Positions 1 through 5,424 of a DNA stretch of 6,264 nt are shown one piece after another. Both the position numbers and the translations under genes were made by a program. Source of the DNA: a bacterium (GTDB lineage Bacteria; CG03); NCBI GenBank assembly GCA_013791675.1, contig VMTI01000296.1, positions 1-6,264 of the forward strand, given 5' to 3'. The notes below the pieces were generated by a model. The model was not told the DNA's origin and did not search any database. It saw only the letters and a list, made by a program, of their open reading frames with translations. Every line of letters starts with the position of its first letter. Position 1 is the stretch's first letter.

Positions 1-86
1 CAACACGTATTTTTGGCCCGGTGGCCAGAGAGCTGAGGGAGAAAGGGTTCATGAAGATAATATCAATGGCCCCGGAAGTGGTATAA
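1..86 (+). CDS. rplN: 50S ribosomal protein L14, C-terminal end (partial)
   Basis: This is the last part of L14, a 23S rRNA-binding protein of the large subunit that sits at the subunit interface. The gene begins before the window. Reading from base 3, 27 codons precede a TAA stop at 84-86. The peptide runs TRIFGPVARELREKGFMKII and then ends SMAPEVV, which is the typical L14 C-terminus (GTRIFGPVARELR, then MKIISLAPEVV). The stop shares its final A with the rplX ATG (TAATG), so the two genes overlap by one base and are probably translationally coupled. L14 followed by L24 is the standard start of the spc operon. Only the last fifth or so of the protein can be judged. Confidence 0.96.
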   Translation, partial: TRIFGPVARELREKGFMKIISMAPEVV

Positions 87-391
87 TGAAAAAACTGAAA
101 AACAAAGATAAGGTTGTGGTCTTAAAAGGAAAATACAAAGGCAAGATCAGCGAAGTGATAAAGATTTTTCCCGCAACGGATAAAGTGCTTGTGGCCAAGG
201 TGGCCATGGTTAAAAGGCACGCGAAGCCGACCCAGAACTCTCCGGGAGGAATTCAGGAGAAGGAAAGGCCTATAAGTTGTTCGGCTGTTAAGCTTATCTG
301 CCCCCGCTGCAATGAGCCTTCAAGAGTGGGTTTCAAGAATCTTAAAGACGGGAAAGTGCGATTTTGTAAAAAGTGCGGTGAAATAATATGA
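86..391 (+). CDS. rplX: 50S ribosomal protein L24, zinc-ribbon form
   Basis: L24 is an early 23S rRNA-binding protein that helps start large-subunit assembly. The 101-residue product has the usual length. A KOW motif lies near the N-terminus (about residues 7-34, DKVVVLKGKYKGKISEVIKI). The basic central part follows (VKRHAKPTQNSPGGIQEKE), with Pro53-Gly54-Gly55 as in the family. The C-terminus carries two Cys pairs, C72-x2-C75 and C94-x2-C97, the zinc-ribbon version found in many bacteria and absent from E. coli L24. The start is fixed by the TAATG overlap with rplN and a GGAAG at 74-78, seven bases upstream. The gene ends in an ATGA overlap with rplE. Confidence 0.97.
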   Translation: MKKLKNKDKVVVLKGKYKGKISEVIKIFPATDKVLVAKVAMVKRHAKPTQNSPGGIQEKERPISCSAVKLICPRCNEPSRVGFKNLKDGKVRFCKKCGEII

Positions 392-939
392 GCGATAAAT
401 ATATTCCACGGCTTATAGAAGTCCATAAAAAAGTCCTCGCGGAAATGGTGAAGAAATATAATTATGGCAACGTTATGCAGGGGCCGCGGCTTAAAAAAAT
501 TGTTATAAGCTGCTCTCACAACGCCGCTAAAGAAGACGCGAAATATCTGGACGAGGCTGTCTCTCAGATAGAAAGAATAACCGGGCAGAAAGCTCTGCGC
601 ACCAAAACGAAGAAGGCTATATCAAATTTTAAAACTAAAGTCGGGCAGCCGATAGGATGCACCGTGACATTGCGCAGGGATCGCATGTGGGAATTCATGG
701 ACAGATTTATTAATATTGCCATTCCGAGAATGAGGGATTTCCGCGGCTTGAGCAATAAATCTTTTGACCGCGTCGGGAATTACAGTATAGGATTAAAAGA
801 CATATCCATTTTTCCGGAAACGCAGGCAAGTAAGATTACGAAAACTATAGGTTTGGGAATAACTTTTTGTATTAAAGCGGCAACTGTTTCTGAAGCCGTG
901 ACGTATCTCGGTATGCTGGGGGTACCGTTTAAAAAATAA
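388..939 (+). CDS. rplE: 50S ribosomal protein L5
   Basis: L5 binds 5S rRNA and 23S rRNA in the central protuberance and contacts P-site tRNA. The product has 183 residues against about 180 in the family. Diagnostic stretches are ITGQKALRTKTKKAISNFK (about residues 64-82), VGQPIGCTVTLR, the block INIAIPRMRDFRGLS and the end LGMLGVPFKK. Two conserved places differ from consensus. The family's N-x-G-x-G-E-A after the first beta strand reads SCSHNAA (residues 41-47), and the late RGMDI segment reads IGLGI. These look like lineage divergence rather than damage, since the frame is open and the rest aligns well. The gene overlaps rplX by 4 bases (ATGA) and rpsN by 1 base (TAATG). No strong ribosome-binding site is seen, so coupling to rplX is likely. 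Confidence 0.97.
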   Translation: MSDKYIPRLIEVHKKVLAEMVKKYNYGNVMQGPRLKKIVISCSHNAAKEDAKYLDEAVSQIERITGQKALRTKTKKAISNFKTKVGQPIGCTVTLRRDRMWEFMDRFINIAIPRMRDFRGLSNKSFDRVGNYSIGLKDISIFPETQASKITKTIGLGITFCIKAATVSEAVTYLGMLGVPFKK

Positions 940-1124
940 TGGCTAAAAAATGTAAAATTGAAAAGTCTAAAAGAGTGCAGAAGTACCGCGTGAGGGAAAA
1001 GAACAGGTGCCTCAGATGCGGCCGTCCGAGAAGTTATTACCGTGATTTCGGTTTGTGCAGATTGTGCTTCAGGGAGCTTGCCCACAGGGGTGAGATTCCA
1101 GGCATAAAAAAATCGAGCTGGTAA
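939..1124 (+). CDS. rpsN: 30S ribosomal protein S14, short zinc-binding type (S14Z)
   Basis: S14 is a small-subunit protein of the 30S head near the A and P sites, needed late in 30S assembly. At 61 residues this is the short form, as opposed to the roughly 100-residue zinc-free form of E. coli. It contains the zinc ribbon C24-x2-C27 ... C40-x2-C43 within NRCLRCGRPRSYYRDFGLC. The end RGEIPGIKKSSW matches the family C-terminus. The ATG is fixed by the TAATG overlap with rplE and by its conserved MAKK start. Downstream, 28 bases separate it from rpsH, the largest clean gap among the ribosomal genes here; that gap holds a tiny ORF listed separately. Confidence 0.97.
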   Translation: MAKKCKIEKSKRVQKYRVREKNRCLRCGRPRSYYRDFGLCRLCFRELAHRGEIPGIKKSSW

Positions 1125-1126
1125 TA

Positions 1127-1156
1127 ATGAGAGAATTAAAGGGAGTGTCAGAATGA
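1127..1156 (+). other. Nine-codon mini-ORF bridging rpsN and rpsH (possible coupling peptide)
   Basis: An ATG three bases after the rpsN stop opens the frame MRELKGVSE and ends in a TGA that overlaps the rpsH ATG (ATGA at 1153-1156). It nearly fills the only sizeable gap in the ribosomal block and would carry ribosomes from rpsN straight onto the rpsH start. It lacks a clear ribosome-binding site of its own, so it would have to be translated by re-initiation after rpsN. Because rpsH begins ATG AGT, a TGA in this frame is automatic, so a short ORF can arise by chance. I do not recognise the peptide and treat translation as unproven. Confidence 0.25.
1141..1145 (+). promoter_or_regulatory. Ribosome-binding site of rpsH
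   Basis: GGGAG lies seven bases before the rpsH ATG (1153), inside the rpsN-rpsH gap. It is one of the better-placed Shine-Dalgarno matches in the operon and supports the rpsH start chosen. Many other genes here have only weak sites and rely on stop-start overlap. Confidence 0.7.
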
Positions 1157-1545
1157 GTCAGGATCCGATTGCTGATTTTTTGGCGGCTTTTAAAAACGGC
1201 CTGATGAGAAACAAGCCGTATATAGATTTCCCCGCGTCCAAAATTTTAGGAGATATTTTGAAGATAATGGAAAACAGGGGTTTCCTCGTAAATTTTAAGA
1301 AAATAACGGATAATAATCAGGGGTTTTTCAGGATTTTTCCGAAATATGAAGGGAAGAAGCCGGTTTTGCGTGGCGCAGAAAGGGTGTCAAAGCCGAGCGG
1401 CAGAAAATACGCTTCAGTTAAAGATATCCCTGTGGTTTTTGAGGGATACGGCATATGTATTATGTCAACGCCCCGCGGGTTGATGGACGGTGACGCTGCC
1501 AAAAGTGCGAATTGCGGGGGAGAGGTGATATGTCGCCTTTGGTAA
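1153..1545 (+). CDS. rpsH: 30S ribosomal protein S8
   Basis: S8 binds helix 21 of 16S rRNA and organises the 30S central domain. In E. coli it also represses translation of the spc operon; whether it does so here cannot be seen. The 130 residues equal the E. coli length. Family hallmarks are the start MSQDPIADFLAAFKNG, FPASKI (residues 26-31), ENRGFL (40-45), RVSKPSGRKY (77-86) and the end GGEVICRLW. The RNA-binding signature S-T-S-x-G appears as S105-T106-P107-R108-G109, so the second Ser is Pro. The start is supported by GGGAG at 1141-1145. One base separates the stop from the rplF ATG. Confidence 0.96.
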   Translation: MSQDPIADFLAAFKNGLMRNKPYIDFPASKILGDILKIMENRGFLVNFKKITDNNQGFFRIFPKYEGKKPVLRGAERVSKPSGRKYASVKDIPVVFEGYGICIMSTPRGLMDGDAAKSANCGGEVICRLW

Positions 1546-1550
1546 TATGA
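1530..1550 (+). other. Six-codon mini-ORF inside the rpsH end, leading into rplF
   Basis: Within the last codons of rpsH, in another frame, an ATG at 1530 is preceded directly by GAGGTGAT (1522-1529), which matches eight bases of the anti-Shine-Dalgarno complement. The frame reads MSPLVI and stops at a TGA that overlaps the rplF ATG (1547). GAGGTGAT is 17 bases from the rplF start, too far for normal use, so loading here and re-initiation at rplF is conceivable. The same bases encode the conserved S8 residues Glu-Val-Ile, and rplF begins ATG AGC, so coincidence is a serious alternative. Confidence 0.2.
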
Positions 1551-2104
1551 GCAGATTAGCAAAAGTACCGGTTGTGATTCCTAAAGGAGTGGATGTGCAG
1601 ATTACTGATCTTGGGCGCAGCATAAAAGTAAAAGGCCCGAAAGGTGAGATGAGCAAGGTTTTCGCTCCTGTGGTGAAGATTGTTTCCAAAGACGGCTCTC
1701 TGTTTTTTGAAAAAACTGAAAACAGTAATTTCGGTAAAATGATGCTCGGGACAGTGTCTTCAATAGTGCGAAGCATGGTCAAGGGCGTTCAGGAAGGCTT
1801 TGAGAAAAAATTAAATATATTGGGCGTGGGTTACGGTTTCACCGTAAAGGGACAGGAGCTTACTATAATGTGCGGATATTCAAATGATGTGATTTTCCCT
1901 CTGCCTAAAGAAGTGCAAGCCGTCGCTGTAAAAACGGCCCTGACGCTGACTTCTTTCGATAAGGAAATTTTGGGAAAAATAGCCGCCGAAATCCGAGCCG
2001 TGCGGCCGCCCGAGCCCTACAAGGGGAAAGGAATACGTTATGACGGCGAAGTTGTCAGGAAGAAAGCCGGCAAGTCCGCGGCCGGAGCAAGCGGTGCTAA
2101 GTAA
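1547..2104 (+). CDS. rplF: 50S ribosomal protein L6
   Basis: L6 is a large-subunit protein near the sarcin-ricin loop and the L7/L12 stalk base, important for factor binding. The 185-residue product has two repeated alpha/beta domains. The N-terminal one runs from MSRLAKVPVVIPKGV and includes VKGPKGE (28-34) and GVQEGFEKKLNILGVGY (80-96). The C-terminal one ends in the family signature RPPEPYKGKGIRY (153-165), followed by GEVVRKKAGK. After this comes a short Ala/Ser/Gly tail (SAAGASGAK), a little longer than in many relatives. The start lies one base after the rpsH stop and matches the conserved MSR start. The gene overlaps rplR by one base (TAATG). Confidence 0.97.
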   Translation: MSRLAKVPVVIPKGVDVQITDLGRSIKVKGPKGEMSKVFAPVVKIVSKDGSLFFEKTENSNFGKMMLGTVSSIVRSMVKGVQEGFEKKLNILGVGYGFTVKGQELTIMCGYSNDVIFPLPKEVQAVAVKTALTLTSFDKEILGKIAAEIRAVRPPEPYKGKGIRYDGEVVRKKAGKSAAGASGAK

Positions 2105-2430
2105 TGAAAAATTCTAAAGAAATAAAAAGAGCGAGACGTCACGCTCACGTAGTGAAGAAATTGAAAAAGGGTTTGATAGATGTTCCCCGTCTGATTGTGA
2201 AAAAAAGCAACAGAAACATCTTCGTAAGCCTGGTAGATGATATGAAATTGAAGGTTATTGCGGGATGCGCCAAAAGCAAAAAAGAAGCGGAGGCCGCCGG
2301 TATTGAGATAGCTGAGAAAGCGAAAAAGCTGGGCGTGGAGAAGATAGTGTTTGACAGAGCCGGATACAAATATCACGGCGTGGTTAAAGCGGTTGCAGAG
2401 GGCGCCAGAAAGGGCGGCTTAAAGTTTTAG
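2104..2430 (+). CDS. rplR: 50S ribosomal protein L18
   Basis: L18 binds 5S rRNA with L5 and anchors it to the large subunit. The product is 108 residues, slightly short (commonly 112-122). The basic N-terminal arm (KEIKRARRHAHVVKKLKK) is followed by PRLIVKKSNRNIFVSLVDD (28-46) and the signature FDRAGYKYHGVVKA (83-96), ending GARKGGLKF. The shortness comes from the middle: the loop usually found between the VDD strand and the K-x-E-A helix is cut to GCAKSKKEAEAAG (54-66). The ATG shares its A with the rplF stop, and no strong ribosome-binding site is visible. The Arg/Lys-rich composition fits rRNA binding. Confidence 0.96.
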   Translation: MKNSKEIKRARRHAHVVKKLKKGLIDVPRLIVKKSNRNIFVSLVDDMKLKVIAGCAKSKKEAEAAGIEIAEKAKKLGVEKIVFDRAGYKYHGVVKAVAEGARKGGLKF

Positions 2431-2435
2431 GAAGG
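2429..2435 (+). promoter_or_regulatory. Ribosome-binding site of rpsE
   Basis: AGGAAGG spans the rplR stop and the nine-base gap before the rpsE ATG at 2440, with four to seven bases of spacing depending on the register. It supports this start over later Met codons. Confidence 0.7.
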
Positions 2436-2439
2436 CAAA

Positions 2440-2967
2440 ATGAATTTTGTTCGAAAAAAAGAAGATGATCTTATAAGAAAAACGGTGAATATATCCAGAG
2501 TTTCAAAAGTTGTGAAAGGCGGCAAAAGGATGTCATTCACGGCTCTTTGTGTTGTCGGCGACGGCGTCGGGAAAGTCGGCGTAGCGAAACGCAAAGGTGC
2601 TGATGTGCGCATAGCCGTGGACAAGGCCAGCCGGAAAGCTCAGGAAAAAATGGTTAAAATAAACAAGGAAGGTACGACTATTCCGCACACTATAGAAGGC
2701 GTTCACTGCCGCAGCAAAGTGCTGCTTAAGCCTGCGCGTCCGGGGACGGGCATTATCGCGAGCGCCCCTGTGCGGGCTGTGGCCGAAGCTTGCGGCATAA
2801 GTAATATTCTGACGAAAAGTCTTGGCAGTAATAATATAATGAATGTAACATTCGCGACTTTGAACGGGCTGATGAATCTTAAGGTTCCTAAAAATGAAGT
2901 TCCGGGCGCGGTAGAACCGGACGCAGTGAAAGAAACTGAAATCGCGCCGTCGCGTGAGGAGAAATAA
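2440..2967 (+). CDS. rpsE: 30S ribosomal protein S5
   Basis: S5 is a small-subunit protein at the mRNA entry site; with S4 it affects decoding accuracy. The product has 175 residues, within family range. The N-terminal double-stranded-RNA-binding-like domain has INISRVSKVVKGGKR-type sequence, with VVKGGKRMSF at 24-33, the loop linked to spectinomycin response in E. coli. The C-terminal domain has GTTIPH (78-83), VLLKPARPGTGIIA (94-107) and the invariant TKSLGSNN (125-132). Departures from consensus are G42-V43-G44 where GNG is usual, AKRKGADV (49-56) where a G-x-GKAxEV segment is usual, and ASAPVRAV (107-114) for AGGxVRAV. The C-terminal tail is acidic. The next gene is rplO with a one-base overlap, leaving no room for rpmD. 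Confidence 0.96.
   Translation: MNFVRKKEDDLIRKTVNISRVSKVVKGGKRMSFTALCVVGDGVGKVGVAKRKGADVRIAVDKASRKAQEKMVKINKEGTTIPHTIEGVHCRSKVLLKPARPGTGIIASAPVRAVAEACGISNILTKSLGSNNIMNVTFATLNGLMNLKVPKNEVPGAVEPDAVKETEIAPSREEK
2956..2961 (+). promoter_or_regulatory. Ribosome-binding site of rplO
   Basis: GAGGAG lies five bases upstream of the rplO ATG at 2967, inside the last codons of rpsE. Together with the TAATG overlap it fixes the rplO start and shows that rplO directly follows rpsE. Confidence 0.7.
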
Positions 2968-3476
2968 TGTCTTTTGTTAGTTTACCCTCATATCTCGGTT
3001 CGACAAAATCAAGGAAGAGACGAAGGGGCCATGTTCACGGCAGATACAACGGACGCGGCCTTAAGGGCGAAAAATCGCGCGCCGGAAGAACTCACATAAC
3101 TGTTCTTGAGGGCGGTCAGATGCCGATTGTAAGAAGGCTTCCGAAAAGGGGTTTTACAAACAGGCGTTTTACCACCAAATACGATATTTTGAATCTTTCC
3201 GTTCTTGAAGCGAAATTTGATGCCGGCGGGGAGATCAGCGTCGAGTCTCTTGTGAAAAAAGGCATTGTCAGAGGCAAAAACAAAGTGAAACTTCTCGGCA
3301 ATGGAAAAATAACAAAAGCTTTTAACGTGAAGCTTCCAAATGTCTCCGAGGGAGCCGCTAAAAAAATAACTGCGGCGGGCGGCAGTGTTATCGAAAAAAT
3401 CATTACCGAAAAAAAAACTAAAAAAATAAAAGTAAATAAAGACAAGGGGAGTCCCTTAGCCTCTCAGAATCAATGA
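2967..3476 (+). CDS. rplO: 50S ribosomal protein L15 with Lys-rich C-terminal extension
   Basis: L15 is a late-assembly large-subunit protein that threads a basic arm into 23S rRNA. Recognition rests on GRGLKGEKSRAG (29-40), LEGGQMPIVRRLPKRGFTN (47-65) and the C-terminal domain with VKLLGNGKITKAF (107-119) and KKITAAGG (132-139). The Gly-rich arm normally reading like GSGKGKTAGRGHKGQ is altered (GHVHGRYNGRGLKGE). The family usually ends about ten residues after AAGG, near 145-150 residues. Here the frame continues to 169, adding a Lys-rich stretch (KKTKKIKVNKDK) and SPLASQNQ. The extension is read through a run of nine A (3409-3417), where one extra A would give a stop after residue 151. The stop overlaps the secY start (ATGA). 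Identity is certain; the true C-terminus is not. Confidence 0.95.
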   Translation: MSFVSLPSYLGSTKSRKRRRGHVHGRYNGRGLKGEKSRAGRTHITVLEGGQMPIVRRLPKRGFTNRRFTTKYDILNLSVLEAKFDAGGEISVESLVKKGIVRGKNKVKLLGNGKITKAFNVKLPNVSEGAAKKITAAGGSVIEKIITEKKTKKIKVNKDKGSPLASQNQ

Positions 3477-4789
3477 TAAATTCTTTCGGCGATATTTTTA
3501 AAGTTCAGGATCTCAAAAGAAAGATAGGTTTTACTTTTCTTGTTCTTGCCGTTTATAGAGTAGGCACAACGGTGCCGCTGCCGGGTGTGAACGCTGCCGC
3601 TTTGCAGGCTTTTTTTGCGCAGCAGGAAGGCGTTATGGGATTTTTGAATATGTTTTCCGGCGGCGCCATGGCGCGGCTTTCTGTTTTTGCGCTGGGCATT
3701 ATGCCCTATATCAATGCTTCTATTATTATGTCGCTTCTTCAGACATCTATTCCTTACCTTGAGAAACTTTCCAAAGAAGGCGCACCGGGCAGGGAAAAGA
3801 TAACGAGAATGACACGCTATGCCACTCTCCTGATAGGCGCGGTACAGGCTTTCGGTTTGACATTCTGGATACAGAGCATGAAGACTCCCGGAGGCGAGCC
3901 GGTTCTTATGTTTACGGGGTTAGGTTTCAGGCTGCTGCTTGTGCTCACTATGCTCACCGGTACATTGCTTGTCATGTGGCTCGGAGAGCAGATAACCGAA
4001 TCCGGAATAGGCAACGGGATATCGCTTATAATCTTCACGGGAATTGTCGCCGGTTTTCCGTCGGGTTTGAAAAACACTTATTCACTTCTCAGCACGGGTG
4101 AAATTACATTATTCGGACTTACGCTCATAGGAATTTTTATGCTCGCTATTTTAGCCCTCACCGTTTTCATTGAGGAGGCGCAGAGGCGTATTCCTGTACA
4201 GTACGCGCAGAGAGTTGTCGGCCGCAAGGTTTACGGGGGGCAGAGCACCTATCTTCCGCTTAAAGTTGAATCATCCGGCGTTATAGCGGTGATATTCGCG
4301 ATGGCTTTTATGAGTTTTCCTCTTATGATAGGGCAGTTTTTCCCGAACTCAAAGCTTTTTGAAACACTGCAAAAGTTTTTTTCGCCGGGAAACGTAGTTT
4401 ACATAATTGTTTACGCGGTGTTGATTGTGGCGTTTTGCTATTTTTATACCATGCTCACTTTTGACCCGAAGAATATAGCCGACAATCTGAAAAAATCCGG
4501 CGGTTTTATACCGGGCGTCAGGCCGGGGGAACAGACGGCCGAAAAGATAACGGCGGTTATGTACAGAATAATATTAATAGGGTCTCTTTTTGTTGTTTTT
4601 ATAGCGATTGTGCCCATGATACTTAAGCATTTCAATATGCCTTTTTATTTCGGGGGCACGGCGCTTCTTATTATTGTCGGTGTCGCGCTTGACACTATGG
4701 GACAGGTTGAGTCGCAGCTTATAATGAGGCATTACGACGGACTGCTTAAAAAGAGCCGCATCAAAGGGAGATATTTTAACATAAAATGA
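3473..4789 (+). CDS. secY: Protein translocase channel subunit SecY
   Basis: SecY forms the membrane pore through which unfolded proteins are exported or inserted, with SecE and SecG as partners and SecA or the ribosome as motor. The 438-residue product has the expected length and about ten hydrophobic segments, roughly at 18-37, 67-90, 113-134, 152-171, 180-197, 211-234, 265-289, 306-329, 358-381 and 392-408. Signatures include GIMPYINASIIMSLL (75-89), GEQITESGIGNGISLII (171-187), the cytosolic loop RRIPVQYAQR (238-247) and the C5 loop GGFIPGVRPGEQTAE (343-357). R350 corresponds to the Arg required for SecA-driven transport in E. coli. The end, LIMRHYDGLLKKSRIKGR, is typical. The ribosome-binding site is weak, so translation probably couples to rplO; the ATGA overlap with adk continues the chain. 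Confidence 0.98.
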   Translation: MINSFGDIFKVQDLKRKIGFTFLVLAVYRVGTTVPLPGVNAAALQAFFAQQEGVMGFLNMFSGGAMARLSVFALGIMPYINASIIMSLLQTSIPYLEKLSKEGAPGREKITRMTRYATLLIGAVQAFGLTFWIQSMKTPGGEPVLMFTGLGFRLLLVLTMLTGTLLVMWLGEQITESGIGNGISLIIFTGIVAGFPSGLKNTYSLLSTGEITLFGLTLIGIFMLAILALTVFIEEAQRRIPVQYAQRVVGRKVYGGQSTYLPLKVESSGVIAVIFAMAFMSFPLMIGQFFPNSKLFETLQKFFSPGNVVYIIVYAVLIVAFCYFYTMLTFDPKNIADNLKKSGGFIPGVRPGEQTAEKITAVMYRIILIGSLFVVFIAIVPMILKHFNMPFYFGGTALLIIVGVALDTMGQVESQLIMRHYDGLLKKSRIKGRYFNIK

Positions 4790-5424
4790 TTTGTATTTTT
4801 TTAGGAGCTCCAGGTTCGGGTAAAGGCACACAGGCCAAGAGGGTGTGTGCCTCCCGCGGAATGAAATACATAGGCACCGGGGAAATCCTGCGCGAAAATG
4901 TTTCATCCGGAACGGAGTTGGGGAAAAGGGTGAAGGCCACGCTTGAAGCGGGCCATTTAGTTGACGATGCCACAATGATAGAGATTATAGAAGAAAAAAT
5001 TAAAAACGAAAATTCTTTTCTCATGGACGGATTTCCGAGGACAGTTCTTCAAGCTGAGGCGCTGGAGAATCTTTTCGGGAAATATGAAAAAAGTTTGGAT
5101 GCCGTAATTTTTCTGGATGTTTCAGCTTCAGAAGTGACGAAAAGAATTCTCGGCAGATTTTCCTGTTCTTCGTGCGGTAAAGATTATAACGTCCATATTA
5201 ACGATATAAAAGATGAACGCTGTCCCGATTGCGGCGATGCGCTTCTTCAAAGAAGTGATGATACAAAAGACACGGTAATAGAAAGAATAGAAGAATACTC
5301 ACGCAAAACGGCGCCGCTTAAAGAATTTTATGAAAAGAAAAATATTCTTATAAATGTTTGCGGAACAGGAAGTGTTGATGATATATTTAAACGTATAACG
5401 GAGGCGTTAGATAATAAAAATTAA
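4786..5424 (+). CDS. adk: Adenylate kinase, zinc-binding LID type
   Basis: Adenylate kinase converts ATP + AMP to 2 ADP in the cytosol and balances the adenylate pool. The 212-residue product has the P-loop GAPGSGKGT (7-15), the AMP-site segment IGTGEILR (29-36; ISTGDxLR is more usual), DGFPRT (81-86, R85) and the QRSDDTKDTVIERIEEY segment (155-171) with R156 and R167. The long LID is present and carries C127-x2-C130 and C146-x2-C149, a four-Cys zinc site seen in Gram-positive and many other bacteria but not in E. coli. In the usual G-R-R at the LID base, the second Arg is Phe (F125); the catalytic first Arg (R124) is kept. It overlaps secY by ATGA. Its last 14 bases overlap map if map starts at 5411. 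Confidence 0.98.
   Translation: MICIFLGAPGSGKGTQAKRVCASRGMKYIGTGEILRENVSSGTELGKRVKATLEAGHLVDDATMIEIIEEKIKNENSFLMDGFPRTVLQAEALENLFGKYEKSLDAVIFLDVSASEVTKRILGRFSCSSCGKDYNVHINDIKDERCPDCGDALLQRSDDTKDTVIERIEEYSRKTAPLKEFYEKKNILINVCGTGSVDDIFKRITEALDNKN
5400..5404 (+). promoter_or_regulatory. Ribosome-binding site pointing to an ATA start of map
   Basis: GGAGG inside the last codons of adk lies six bases before ATA at 5411. This is ideal spacing for initiation there. A second match, AAGGAG at 5452-5457, is about 19 bases from the first ATG (5477), which is too far, and it sits in a predicted hairpin. The placement favours 5411 as the map start. Confidence 0.6.

Noticed and set aside
360..440. S8 repressor site at the rplX-rplE junction, as in E. 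coli.
   Set aside because: I could not see a convincing 16S helix-21-like structure by eye around the rplE start. A covariance search would be needed, so no site is claimed.
3444..3457. Small hairpin AAGGG-GAGT-CCCTT just before secY.
   Set aside because: It has only 5 bp with no T-run, so it is not a terminator. It could modulate secY initiation, but a repeat this short is expected by chance.
4574..4975. Long open frame of 133 codons on the minus strand across the secY-adk junction.
   Set aside because: It lies antisense to two certain genes, its peptide has no recognisable family features, and the other minus-strand frames in the window look the same. It is treated as a shadow.
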